Shown: positions 23,910-32,143 of the stretch, in pieces
Numbering within the stretch: the first letter of the stretch is position 1
Layout of the letters: each line of letters starts with the position of its first letter
Assembly: GCA_018062705.1 (NCBI GenBank)
Contig: JAGORQ010000010.1
Location: 1 to 35,096, forward strand
Direction of reading: 5' to 3'
DNA from: Candidatus Shapirobacteria bacterium
GTDB taxonomy: Bacteria; Patescibacteriota; Microgenomatia; UBA12405
Length of the DNA: 35,096 bases
Notes under the pieces: generated by a model
The model's input: the letters and a program-made list of their open reading frames with translations, nothing else
What the model was told of the DNA's origin: nothing
The model's database searches: none
Program-made: the position numbers and the translations under genes

Positions 23910-24927
23910 ATTAATTCACCAACTAGAAACCGATAATGATTTTTACTGGAAAATTATTTACATTTCAAAACTATCTTCCCAAGAAACGCATCTAACCAAA
24001 ACCATCATTCCCCACCGGCAAATTTTATTTTACAACCTAAATTCCGGAAAATTTGACCGTCGTCAAATTCTACCCACAATTGCTGGAATCCCCCTTACTA
24101 TTTTGGCAATCTTTTATTCCTTATATCTACTTCTAAGACACCAGCCAAACGTCGTTATATCTTTTGGCGGATACAGCTCCCTGCCAGTTATTATTGCATC
24201 ATGGTTTTTACGAATACCATCAATCACCCACGAACAAACACTAACCAACAGTCTTACTACCCGCCTCAGTAGTTTTTTTGCTACCAAGATTGCCTTATCG
24301 TTTCAGAATCCCGCTCAAATAAAACAATTACCCAAAAATAAAACTATCATCACCGGCAACCTCCTCCGCCACGATATTTATCAAAATAATTTACCTTCGT
24401 TTTTAAATTCTAAATTTTTAAATTCTAAATTTCCCCTAATCTACATTACCGGTGGCAATCAAGGCTCTCATGTTATTAATTTGACAATAAAAAAGCTTTT
24501 GCCGAAGTTGAAAAACTATTTTATTATTCACCAATTAGGTCCACTCGACTATACCAATAACATCAAAACAGATAATTATATCCCTTTAGAATATGTTAGC
24601 TCTGTTGATATTGGTTGGATTTTTAAGCACGCTACCATTATTATTTCCCGAGCTGGTGCCAATACTTGTCAAGAAATATCCGTTTTCAATATCCCATCAA
24701 TACTTATCCCTCTACCTTATAGTCAGCAAAACGAACAATATAAAAATGCTCTCTGGCTTAAATCTCTTCAACCTGACCGAACCGTAATAATTAAACAGTC
24801 TAAACTAACCGCCAAAAAACTCTTATCCACTATCCAAAAGTTAGCCGCCACCAACTTTTCCCACCACCAAAAAACTGTCGATTCCAATCATAAATTCATT
24901 AACCTAGTTCATGAATTGGTTAAGTAA
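23854..24927 (+). CDS. murG: MurG-like UDP-GlcNAc:lipid I transferase
   Basis: It makes lipid II on the cytoplasmic membrane face. The C-terminal GT28 domain is clear: GNLLRHDI, YITGGNQGSHVINLTIKKLL (about residues 191-210), IISRAGANTCQEISVF and PSILIPLPYSQQNEQYKNA. The N-terminal glycine-rich loop, normally GGGTGGH, is degraded to AILTGNHHTPAIELI. I start at ATG 23854; the frame extends to 23815 but overlaps ftsW by 95 bases, and ATG 23848 is also possible. Residues FLNSKFLNSKF at the domain junction are encoded by an AT-rich tandem repeat (24400-24432). It overlaps the next gene by 17 bases. Confidence 0.85.
   Translation: MPQSKTAILTGNHHTPAIELIHQLETDNDFYWKIIYISKLSSQETHLTKTIIPHRQILFYNLNSGKFDRRQILPTIAGIPLTILAIFYSLYLLLRHQPNVVISFGGYSSLPVIIASWFLRIPSITHEQTLTNSLTTRLSSFFATKIALSFQNPAQIKQLPKNKTIITGNLLRHDIYQNNLPSFLNSKFLNSKFPLIYITGGNQGSHVINLTIKKLLPKLKNYFIIHQLGPLDYTNNIKTDNYIPLEYVSSVDIGWIFKHATIIISRAGANTCQEISVFNIPSILIPLPYSQQNEQYKNALWLKSLQPDRTVIIKQSKLTAKKLLSTIQKLAATNFSHHQKTVDSNHKFINLVHELVK
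24400..24432 (+). repeat. AT-rich tandem repeat inside murG
   Basis: Two 16-17-base units containing TTTTTAAATTCTAAAT follow each other and encode FLNSK twice in frame. The same unit recurs before ileS (28198-28232). It sits just before the GGNQGS loop, between the two domains, where length changes are tolerated. Confidence 0.65.
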
Positions 24928-25264
24928 AATTCTTATTATCTTCAGCTTTTTAAAACTGAACCCGCCTAGCCTCGACCCGTCATCTCCCAAAAATAATAAT
25001 TATCAGCAGTACCAAGAATCATTAATTCATGCTAACTTAGACATCAATAATCTGCAGTATTATGACTATCGACATGAGTTGGAATTTAACCTAAAAACAG
25101 ATAATGGCTCTACCACTCGGGTTATCTTTGACACTTCCCAGGACCCACTGATTCAAGTTAGTGCCTTACAAAAAATCATCAAAGTCGCTAATATTAAAGG
25201 TAAGGAGATTCGCCTTGTCGACCTTAGCTCTCCACATCCATATGCAACACTCAAAAATAATTAA
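24911..25264 (+). CDS. ftsQ: Short FtsQ/DivIB-like division protein
   Basis: 117 residues: an N-terminal hydrophobic segment (about 2-14), then an extracytoplasmic domain ending RVIFDTSQDPLIQVSALQKI, GKEIRLVDLSSPHPYATL. That end resembles the C-terminus of FtsQ/DivIB proteins (a dose of Lys/Arg, then I-x-L-I-D-L-R...P-Y-V). Typical FtsQ is over 230 residues and has a POTRA domain; here only the last beta domain remains. The order murG-ftsQ-ftsA-ftsZ supports the call. It overlaps murG by 17 bases and ftsA by 23. Confidence 0.65.
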   Translation: MNWLSKILIIFSFLKLNPPSLDPSSPKNNNYQQYQESLIHANLDINNLQYYDYRHELEFNLKTDNGSTTRVIFDTSQDPLIQVSALQKIIKVANIKGKEIRLVDLSSPHPYATLKNN

Positions 25265-26489
25265 TGCCATTGATATAGGTACAACCAAAGTAACTACAAT
25301 TGTGGGTCAGTACTTTGAAATTGAAGACCGGTTCAATATAGTGGCTGTTTCCTCCGCTCCGGCACTTGGTTTTCGTAAAGGTCAAATAATCAACCTTGAT
25401 CAAGCCGCCAAAACTATATCACAAAGCCTAGAATCTGCCGAAAGAATGGCTGGATTTGAAATACGTAATGCAGTTATTTCCATAAGCGCCCCCTACATCG
25501 AATCAACAAATTCTCACGGGGTAGTGGCCATCAGTTCCCCAAACGGCGAGATAACCTCTGTCGATGTGGCCAGAGTTATTGACGCGGCCAAAGCTGTCTC
25601 TCTGCCGGCAGGTAAAGAAATAATTCACGTAATTCCCCGACGTTTTATTGTTGATGGACAAGAAGGGATTGTTGATCCAGTCGGTATGAACGGAGTTAGA
25701 CTTGAACTTGAATCACACATAATTTTGGCATCAACCCCTGGCTTGAAGAACCTGTACAAGTGCCTTGAGGAGATTGGCATCAAAGTTGATCAACTAACTT
25801 ATTCCGGATTGCCCTGTGCCCTAGCTTCACTAACTGACACCGAAAAAGAACTAGGTGTAGCCTTAGTTGATATTGGAGGTAGTATAACCACTCTCACTAT
25901 TTTTACCGAAGGTTCCCCTATTTTTTCAGTAGTTATTCCTATTGGAGCCAACAACATTACCAATGATTTAGCCATCGGCCTACGACTGTCTCTCGATGAT
26001 GCCGACAAAGTTAAGTTGAAGCTTAGTAAAAGTTACGATTCCAAAAAATATGATGACGAAGTTGACCTATCAACATTCGGTATTCTTTCAGAAGAAAAAC
26101 ATAAAATCTCCATTCAGACTGCTGTTAACGGCATTATCAAACCTCGAATTGAGGAAATTTTCAACTTAATCTATCAACAAATTGAAAATAGTGGTTATAG
26201 TAACAACATTCCGGCGGGACTAGTTATTACCGGTGGAGGCTCACAAACCGTCAATCTCAAAGAAATTTGTAGCAAAATAATCCCTCTACCTTTGCGCATT
26301 GCTTCTCCACCAAAATTGGGTGGAATTGTTGATGAAATCATGAACCCTGGCTACACTAGTTCGGTTGGATTACTAATGTATTCACTGGCAGAAGGTGTAG
26401 GTAAACAGGCATCAAACTCAAAAACAAAAGTGAATTTTTCTGGATTTTTTGGTAAAATTCGCTCCCTCATCGAACCCCTCTTGCCATAA
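25242..26489 (+). CDS. ftsA: Cell division protein FtsA
   Basis: An actin-like ATPase that tethers FtsZ to the membrane. ATP-binding motifs: NAIDIGTTKVTTIVG near the N-terminus, GVALVDIGGSITTLTIF (about residue 205) and GLVITGGGSQTVNLKE (about residue 325). The 1C domain region includes SISAPYIESTNSHGVVAIS. The C-terminus ends in SGFFGKIRSLIEPLLP, a plausible amphipathic membrane-targeting helix. I start at ATG 25242 (415 residues); the longer frame from 25161 has an N-terminus that only mirrors the ftsQ-like gene. Confidence 0.95.
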   Translation: MQHSKIINAIDIGTTKVTTIVGQYFEIEDRFNIVAVSSAPALGFRKGQIINLDQAAKTISQSLESAERMAGFEIRNAVISISAPYIESTNSHGVVAISSPNGEITSVDVARVIDAAKAVSLPAGKEIIHVIPRRFIVDGQEGIVDPVGMNGVRLELESHIILASTPGLKNLYKCLEEIGIKVDQLTYSGLPCALASLTDTEKELGVALVDIGGSITTLTIFTEGSPIFSVVIPIGANNITNDLAIGLRLSLDDADKVKLKLSKSYDSKKYDDEVDLSTFGILSEEKHKISIQTAVNGIIKPRIEEIFNLIYQQIENSGYSNNIPAGLVITGGGSQTVNLKEICSKIIPLPLRIASPPKLGGIVDEIMNPGYTSSVGLLMYSLAEGVGKQASNSKTKVNFSGFFGKIRSLIEPLLP

Positions 26490-26510
26490 TTATTTCCGTC
26501 CCTTTTCTCT

Positions 26511-26518
26511 TGTATAAT
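26511..26518 (+). promoter_or_regulatory. Extended -10 promoter of ftsZ
   Basis: TGTATAAT lies 22 bases after the ftsA stop and about 60 bases before the ftsZ ATG. ftsZ can therefore be expressed apart from the upstream wall genes. Confidence 0.5.
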
Positions 26519-26533
26519 AGTCAGTAGTATTTT

Positions 26534-26570
26534 TAATTAGTAATTAGTAATTAGTAATTCGTAATTTGAA
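26534..26570 (+). repeat. TTAGTAA tandem repeat in the ftsZ leader
   Basis: About four imperfect copies of AATTAGT/AATTCGT lie between the promoter and ATG 26581. The same AATTAGTAATTAGT array lies before rplU (32186-32220). Such arrays in a 5' leader without a Shine-Dalgarno may keep it unstructured; no function is shown. Confidence 0.65.
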
Positions 26571-26580
26571 ATTATTTTAA

Positions 26581-27738
26581 ATGGGTTTAATCAAGTCACT
26601 TTCTGGTCAATTTGCTCGAATAAAAGTTCTCGGTGTCGGTGGTGGCGGTAATAATGCCATAAATTCCATGATATCCGAGGGTGATATCGATGGTGTTGAT
26701 TTTATTGCCATCAATACCGACTCCCAAGCTCTATTAAATTCTCTGGCTCCTATCAAAATTCAAATTGGCGAAAAAAGCACCAAAGGTTTGGGGGCCGGTG
26801 GCAACCCTCAAATCGGCCAACAGTCAGCCGATGAGTCACGCGACAAAATTCGTGAAGTCCTAGAAGGTACCGACATGCTGTTTATTACCGGTGGCATGGG
26901 TGGGGGAACCTGTACCGGTGCAGCCCCAGTTATCGCCGAAATTGCCAAAAAAGAACTCGGCATTCTGACTATTGCCGTAATTACCAAACCTTTCTTATTT
27001 GAAGGCACCAGGCGAATGACTAATGCCGAGGAGGGGATTACCCGGCTCAAGGAAAATGTTGACACCCTCATCGTTATTCCCAACCAAAAGGTTCTCGAAG
27101 TAGTTAATGACAAAGTCACCCTAGTTGAAGCCTTCAAAATTGCCGATTCAGTTCTCAATCGTGGCACCAAAGCCATTGCTGATCTAATTACCATTCCTGG
27201 TTTAATCAATCTCGATTTTGCTGACATAAAATCGGTCATGAGCAACGCCGGTTCAGCCCTCATGGGTGTCGGCGAGGCCGAAGGTGAAGGCAAGGCCCAA
27301 CGTGCGATTGCTGCCGCCATCGAATCGCCATTAGTTGAAGTCACCCTCGACGGCGCCAGAGGCGTACTTATCAACATCACCGGTGGACCTGATATCACCA
27401 TGGCAGAAATCGAAGATGCCGCCAAAATTATTACCGAACATGCCGCCCCCGACGCCAACATTATTTTTGGTGCCACTATTGACAAAACATTCAAAGATAA
27501 AATCAAAATTACTGTTATTGCCACCGGTTTTGACGCCAATCGGCAACGTTTTTATATCAACCAAAAAAAGACCTCTAACACTTCTCCTATTCAAAACAAC
27601 CAGCCTGTAAACAATCAAATTATCGAAAGTCCCATCAGTCCAAATCTCAAAAACCTCGTGGCCGAATCCGACATTCCTGTCGGCCTCGACCTCCAAGATG
27701 AGTTTGACATCCCCGCCTTTTTGAGAAAAAATAAATAA
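26581..27738 (+). CDS. ftsZ: Cell division GTPase FtsZ
   Basis: A tubulin homologue forming the division ring. Motifs: VLGVGGGGNNAINSM near residue 16, NTDSQALLNS, ITGGMGGGTCTGAAPVIAEI (about residues 98-117, the tubulin signature), RMTNAEEGI and the T7 synergy loop NLDFADIKSVM (about residue 210). A variable linker (about 325-370) leads to the conserved C-terminal peptide DIPAFLRKNK, which binds FtsA. Length (385) is normal. It ends the dcw cluster. Long antisense frames across it reflect its codon pattern. Confidence 0.98.
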   Translation: MGLIKSLSGQFARIKVLGVGGGGNNAINSMISEGDIDGVDFIAINTDSQALLNSLAPIKIQIGEKSTKGLGAGGNPQIGQQSADESRDKIREVLEGTDMLFITGGMGGGTCTGAAPVIAEIAKKELGILTIAVITKPFLFEGTRRMTNAEEGITRLKENVDTLIVIPNQKVLEVVNDKVTLVEAFKIADSVLNRGTKAIADLITIPGLINLDFADIKSVMSNAGSALMGVGEAEGEGKAQRAIAAAIESPLVEVTLDGARGVLINITGGPDITMAEIEDAAKIITEHAAPDANIIFGATIDKTFKDKIKITVIATGFDANRQRFYINQKKTSNTSPIQNNQPVNNQIIESPISPNLKNLVAESDIPVGLDLQDEFDIPAFLRKNK

Positions 27739-27755
27739 CATGCTACTATAAGCCC

Positions 27756-28070
27756 ATGCCAGGCCAAGTACCTTTCATTGAAATAACTACCACCTACCGC
27801 AACATTCCTTATGAAACAACACCGGTAGGTAAATTTGAAAACTTTGGTGGTCCAGTATCCTCTCCACTTTGGATCGTTAAAGGAGATTTTGATAAACATC
27901 GGCCACCAATTCTAAAATTTAAACCGAACATCCTGACACCAGAAACGGACTTACAACAACATCTAATGGAGGGGTGTAAGGGAATTTTGCTTCCAACCAA
28001 TGGTAGAGTAAAATTAGTACCAATCGATACAGGACCAATTATTGATTACGTTATTGTTAGAAATTTCTAA
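27756..28070 (+). CDS. Hypothetical protein of 104 residues
   Basis: I do not recognise this protein. It has no signal peptide or membrane helix. The sequence is rich in Pro, Ile and Gly (PFIEITTTYRNIPYETTPVG, GCKGILLPTNGRVKLVPIDT), suggesting a small beta-strand protein. A TACTATAAG -10-like box lies just before ATG 27756, so a leaderless transcript is likely. A strong terminator follows 80 bases after the stop. It sits alone between ftsZ and ileS. Confidence 0.5.
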   Translation: MPGQVPFIEITTTYRNIPYETTPVGKFENFGGPVSSPLWIVKGDFDKHRPPILKFKPNILTPETDLQQHLMEGCKGILLPTNGRVKLVPIDTGPIIDYVIVRNF

Positions 28071-28113
28071 ACATGATTCCAGCTTTTTTGAAGTTTAAAA
28101 TTATTATTACCTA

Positions 28114-28144
28114 GCCAGACGCCGATTAGTTTCGGTTATCTGGC
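28114..28144 (+). other. Strong hairpin downstream of the small hypothetical gene
   Basis: GCCAGA (28114-28119) pairs with TCTGGC (28139-28144), and inside it GCCGA pairs with TCGGT, giving about 11 pairs around a TTAGT-type loop. With the terminator 7 bases later it could be the 3' structured end of the small gene's mRNA or a small RNA. Confidence 0.4.
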
Positions 28145-28150
28145 CCATCA

Positions 28151-28178
28151 AAATCCTTCTTACGAAGGATTTTTTTAT
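28151..28178 (+). terminator. Rho-independent terminator
   Basis: AAATCCTTC-TTAC-GAAGGATTT forms a perfect 9-bp stem with a four-base loop, followed by a run of seven T. It ends transcription from the ftsZ/hypothetical region before ileS and is the only clear intrinsic terminator in the window. Confidence 0.88.
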
Positions 28179-28184
28179 TTGTTT

Positions 28185-28190
28185 TATAAT
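28185..28190 (+). promoter_or_regulatory. -10 promoter element of ileS
   Basis: TATAAT lies just after the terminator and about 48 bases before ATG 28238. The leader between them consists mostly of AT-rich repeat. Confidence 0.5.
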
Positions 28191-28197
28191 AATATTA

Positions 28198-28232
28198 GTT
28201 TTTAAATTCTAAATTTTAAATTTTTAAATTTG
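28198..28232 (+). repeat. AT-rich repeat in the ileS leader
   Basis: TTTTTAAATTCTAAATTTT followed by more TTAAATTT units; the unit matches the tandem repeat inside murG (24400-24432). It forms nearly the whole 5' leader of ileS and no Shine-Dalgarno is visible. Confidence 0.6.
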
Positions 28233-28237
28233 TTTTT

Positions 28238-31009
28238 ATGTATTTTCCAGAATTACCCAACCAACCCAACTTCCCCGAACTCGAAACCACCATCTTAAAC
28301 TGGTGGTACCAAAACGACATTGTCTCCAAATACCTCCATCAAAATGACCAGTCTGATAAAACCTTCTCCTTTATCGATGGCCCTATCACTGCCAACGGTC
28401 CAATGGGGGTCCACCATGCTCGTGGTCGCACCCTCAAAGATGTATTTCAAAGATTCAAAAACGCCCAAGGGTTCGCCCAAAGATTTCAAATGGGCTTTGA
28501 CTGTCAAGGATTATGGGTCGAAGTTGAAGTTGAAAAAGACCAAGGCTTTAATTCCAAAAAAGACATCCAAGACTTTGGTCTAGACAAGTTTACTAGTGCT
28601 TGTATCTCTCGGGTGGACAAATATGCTGGTATTCAAACTGAACAATCAAAACGTCTAGGGATGTTTGCCGATTGGGACAACTCTTATTTTACCAATTCTG
28701 TCGACAACAATTTATACATTTGGCATTTTCTCAAACTTGTCAATCAAAAAGGTTGGCTCACTAAACGTAAAAGCGCCACCACCTGGTGTCCTCGCTGCGA
28801 GACTGGTTTGTCTCAACACGAAGAAGCCGACGGCTACAAAGATATTACCGACACCTCGGTCTATTTAAAATTTAAATTATCAAGCCGTCAAAACGAATAT
28901 GTCTTGGCCTGGACTACCACACCTTGGACCTTATCTGCCAACGTCCTACTAGCCATCAACACCAATTTCGAATATGTTAAAGCCAAGTATGAAAATAGCT
29001 ATCTTTATTTGGCCAAAGATTCGGCTATTCGCTTAGGATTAACCGATTTTGAAACTATTGATGCCAAGTCACTTCTAAATCAACCGTACGATTCGCTTTA
29101 TAGTATCCCGGCTCAAAAAGATGTCAAACATTATATAACGGAATGGGAAATGGTTGACCCGGTTGAAGGAACCGGTGTCGTCCACATTGCCCCTGGTTGC
29201 GGTCAAGAAGATTTTGAACTCGGAAAAAAACTTAATAGCGACATGGTGGCACCTCTCGATGAACGAGGACATTTCCTTGATGGTTTTGGCGAATTATCAG
29301 GCCTATATGCTCACAAAGTTGCTCCGCTAGTTTTTGAGTATTTAGAAAAAAATAGCCTACTTTTTAAAACCGAAACAATTACTCACCGCTACCCTCATTG
29401 TTGGCGCTGCAAAACTAAATGTCTATTTCGTCTTGAAGATAGTTGGTACATCAAGTCTGACGAAATCAGACCCAAAATGAAAGATGCTGCCAAAAAAGTT
29501 AACTGGCATCCCAAATATGTAGGCCGTCGAATGCAGAATTGGCTAGACTCCATGGAAGACTGGATGATTAGCCGTAAACGATTTTACGGTTTAGCTCTAC
29601 CTTTTTATGAATGTACTTGTGGAGAACTAACAGTTGTTGGTTGCAAAGAAGAGCTCAAAAATTTTGCTGTTGACCCAAAATTGGTCGACGAAACACCCTC
29701 ACTCCATCGTCCTTGGATTGATAAAATAGAAATAAAATGCCCTAAGTGTGGTAAAAATGTCAAGCGAGTCACTGATGTTGGCGACTGTTGGCTCGACGCC
29801 GGCGTCGTCCCTTTTTCAACTCTAAAATACTTAAAAGACAAAAAATATTGGCAAAAATGGTTTCCGTCTGATCTAGTTTTAGAGATGATTGAGCAAGTTC
29901 GATTGTGGTTTTATTCCATGCTCTTTTTCAGTGTCACTTTTGAAGACACTTTCCCTTATAAAAATGTAGTTGCTCATGCCGAAGTTCGCGATGAAAAAGG
30001 TGAGCGTATGAGCAAAACCAAGAAAAACGGCATCCCTTATGACGAGGCGGTTTCCAAAATGGGTGCCGACCCAATGCGTTGGTTGTACTGTCAACAAAAA
30101 CCACACACCAATGTCAATTTTGGTTACACAATTGCTGACCAAGTCAAGCGTGATTTTTTCCTAATATTATGGAATTCTTACCGTTTCTACACCCAGCATG
30201 CGAATTTAGAAGGTTGGCAACCAACCGATAAATTTGTCCTTAGCGCAGTCGAAGGACTACCAGTCCTCGACCGTTGGCTACTTTCCCGTCTTAACTCAAC
30301 AGTTAATGAAGTAACCAAATCGGTCGAAAAATACCACACCTCCAAGGTCACTCAAGTGGTTGAGAAGTTTGTTAGCGACCTGTCCACTTGGTATATCCGA
30401 CGCAGTCGCGACCGTTCCGACAATTTTGAAATATTGCACCACACTTTTGATGTCTTATCCAGATTATTGGCGCCATTTACACCATTTACGGCTGACATCC
30501 TCTACCAAAATCTTCATGGTTTTGAATTAGGTCAGGCCACCGACTCTATCCATCTTCAAACTTGGCCCACTACTGATGACACAAAAATCAACAAACCCCT
30601 CGAAGAACAAATGGAGCTGGTCCGCAAAGCTTGTCAAGAAATCCACGCTCTGCGTCAAAAGGCAGGCGTAAAAATCCGCCAACCTTTGGCTTCAGCTACT
30701 GTCAGTGACAAATTGACCGAAGAACTTATTGCCCTAATTATGGAGGAAACTAATGTCAAGAAAATTGAGGTAGATAAACAATATTCGCTTGATACCACCT
30801 TGACGCCAGAACTTGTTTCCGAAGGTGAATATCGAGATTTTGTCCGTAGCATTCAAGTTCTTCGTCGTGAGGCCGGTCTCGAAGTCAAAGACACTATTAT
30901 CATTACAGCACCAAGTTGGCCAAAAAGTTTTGAAACCGAGATTAAAAATAAAACCTTAGCCAAAGAAATTATTACCGGGGACACCCTAATGGTCAAAAAA
31001 TCAATTTAA
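28238..31009 (+). CDS. ileS: Isoleucyl-tRNA synthetase
   Basis: A class I enzyme charging tRNA-Ile with proofreading. Motifs: the HIGH region as NGPMGVHHARGRT (about residues 53-65), the CP1 editing domain with AWTTTPWTLSANVLLAIN and GTGVVHIAPGCGQEDFELGK, NWLDSMEDWMISRKRFYG, and the KMSKS loop as GERMSKTKKNG (about residue 588). Cys pairs (CPRC, CWRC, CPKC) may bind zinc. It has 923 residues, somewhat short for IleRS. A palindromic repeat (30236-30257) is inserted in frame and encodes FVLSAVEG between the catalytic core and the anticodon-binding domain. It has its own promoter after a terminator. Confidence 0.96.
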   Translation: MYFPELPNQPNFPELETTILNWWYQNDIVSKYLHQNDQSDKTFSFIDGPITANGPMGVHHARGRTLKDVFQRFKNAQGFAQRFQMGFDCQGLWVEVEVEKDQGFNSKKDIQDFGLDKFTSACISRVDKYAGIQTEQSKRLGMFADWDNSYFTNSVDNNLYIWHFLKLVNQKGWLTKRKSATTWCPRCETGLSQHEEADGYKDITDTSVYLKFKLSSRQNEYVLAWTTTPWTLSANVLLAINTNFEYVKAKYENSYLYLAKDSAIRLGLTDFETIDAKSLLNQPYDSLYSIPAQKDVKHYITEWEMVDPVEGTGVVHIAPGCGQEDFELGKKLNSDMVAPLDERGHFLDGFGELSGLYAHKVAPLVFEYLEKNSLLFKTETITHRYPHCWRCKTKCLFRLEDSWYIKSDEIRPKMKDAAKKVNWHPKYVGRRMQNWLDSMEDWMISRKRFYGLALPFYECTCGELTVVGCKEELKNFAVDPKLVDETPSLHRPWIDKIEIKCPKCGKNVKRVTDVGDCWLDAGVVPFSTLKYLKDKKYWQKWFPSDLVLEMIEQVRLWFYSMLFFSVTFEDTFPYKNVVAHAEVRDEKGERMSKTKKNGIPYDEAVSKMGADPMRWLYCQQKPHTNVNFGYTIADQVKRDFFLILWNSYRFYTQHANLEGWQPTDKFVLSAVEGLPVLDRWLLSRLNSTVNEVTKSVEKYHTSKVTQVVEKFVSDLSTWYIRRSRDRSDNFEILHHTFDVLSRLLAPFTPFTADILYQNLHGFELGQATDSIHLQTWPTTDDTKINKPLEEQMELVRKACQEIHALRQKAGVKIRQPLASATVSDKLTEELIALIMEETNVKKIEVDKQYSLDTTLTPELVSEGEYRDFVRSIQVLRREAGLEVKDTIIITAPSWPKSFETEIKNKTLAKEIITGDTLMVKKSI
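30236..30257 (+). repeat. REP-like palindromic repeat inserted in frame in ileS
   Basis: A 22-base hairpin beginning GTCCTTAGC and ending GTCGAAGGAC, the same family as 11032-11052. It reads as VLSAVEG in the IleRS protein between TDKF and LPVLDRW. The flanking protein sequence joins well without it, which suggests insertion into an existing loop. Confidence 0.65.
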
Positions 31010-31038
31010 TTTTAAAAAAATATCTTTTATATCAAATC

Positions 31039-31060
31039 TGAATAAGTTTATTATAGAATT
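31039..31060 (+). promoter_or_regulatory. Conserved intergenic motif, copy 2 (promoter of rodA)
   Basis: TGAATAAGTTTATTAT (31039-31054) runs into TATAGA, a fair -10 box whose start point would fall at or just before the rodA GTG at 31069. It is the only promoter candidate in the 59-base gap between ileS and rodA. Confidence 0.5.
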
Positions 31061-31068
31061 TTTTTAAT

Positions 31069-32070
31069 GTGCTAAAAAATCGGTTTATTCTTCCAACATT
31101 AATATGCATAGGCCTATTAATGGCCATCAACATACTAATGGTTAGCTCACTGGCACCATCGTCTGTCATCAAGCAGATAGTCGCCTGGGCAATCGGTATT
31201 GGACTTTTTTTTATCGGTAGTCAAATAAATCCAGAACAAATCAAATCGTCAAAAACTGTCTTATTCATCTTGTCGTGTTTAATGCTTTTGACTCCGATAC
31301 TCCTCAACAACATTACTCGAGGTTCTCGTCGCTGGATCGACGTTGGACCTCTTTCATTCCAACCATCTGAAATAGTCAAACCTCTCCTTTTGCTCTACAT
31401 AATTCATAGTAATGTCCCTTATCTTATTGCCATTCCTGTGGCTATAATTATGATGCAACCCGATTTGGGCAGTGCTATTTCAGTAATGTTTCTCTTGGCT
31501 CCAGTTGTTTTATATAATCAAAAATTATTTAAAATTGGACTGATTGTCCTAGCTATTGGCACGGCTTTATCACCAGTTATATGGAATAAAGTGCTCCACG
31601 ACTATCAAAAACACCGAATATTAAACTTTATTGCCCCTCAGTCAGACCCTCTCGGTAAAGGTTACAACGTCTTGCAAGCAAAAATAGCTATCGGGTCTGG
31701 CGGTTTTTTTGGTAAAGGTTATCGACAGGGGACTCAGAGCCAATTATTATTTTTACCTGAAAAACACACAGATTTTATGTTTTCCGCCATCGGTGAAGAA
31801 TTGGGATTAATTGGTATCTGCACAATTATTTTTTGCTACTTTCTGTTGATCAAAACGCTAATCACCAAAGCCTACACCACCACCTCAAACCGGGCTTTAT
31901 TTTTATTTACTTTAGGTATTGCGCTCCAAATTTGGCTTCAGTCTTTTGTCAATATCGGCATGAATGTAGGCTTACTTCCCGTTACCGGCATACCGCTCCC
32001 ATTTTTATCTGTCGGTGGTTCCTCCATTATGACCCTTCTATTTTCACTCGGGATTATCTTTTCCTCATAA
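31069..32070 (+). CDS. rodA: SEDS-family glycan polymerase RodA
   Basis: The second SEDS protein in the window, 333 residues with about nine hydrophobic segments. Motifs: GSRRWIDVGPLSFQPSEIVK (about residues 85-104), MMQPDLGSAISVMFL with the catalytic-site Asp, GKGYNVLQAKIAIGSGGFFG, EKHTDFMFSAIGEELGLIG and PVTGIPLPFLSVGGSSIMTL. The DPLGKGYNVLQ and PEKHTDF motifs favour RodA, the side-wall elongation type, over FtsW. The start is GTG 31069, about 11 bases after a -10-like box, so translation is probably leaderless. Confidence 0.9.
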   Translation: MLKNRFILPTLICIGLLMAINILMVSSLAPSSVIKQIVAWAIGIGLFFIGSQINPEQIKSSKTVLFILSCLMLLTPILLNNITRGSRRWIDVGPLSFQPSEIVKPLLLLYIIHSNVPYLIAIPVAIIMMQPDLGSAISVMFLLAPVVLYNQKLFKIGLIVLAIGTALSPVIWNKVLHDYQKHRILNFIAPQSDPLGKGYNVLQAKIAIGSGGFFGKGYRQGTQSQLLFLPEKHTDFMFSAIGEELGLIGICTIIFCYFLLIKTLITKAYTTTSNRALFLFTLGIALQIWLQSFVNIGMNVGLLPVTGIPLPFLSVGGSSIMTLLFSLGIIFSS

Positions 32071-32143
32071 CATTCCCAATCCACCCCAAAAAACACATCT
32101 TTTCATTGAATATTCATTCTAAAAAAAATTATCCCCTTCCTAT

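Noticed and set aside
26808-27539. A 243-residue minus-strand frame opposite ftsZ
   Set aside because: It is a by-product of ftsZ codon use; the protein is low-complexity Ser/Val/Ile-rich and no promoter or family is visible.
27615-27899. Minus-strand frame between ftsZ and the small hypothetical gene
   Set aside because: It overlaps the FtsZ C-terminal peptide and the plus-strand ORF, which has a promoter-like box and a downstream terminator in the right orientation.
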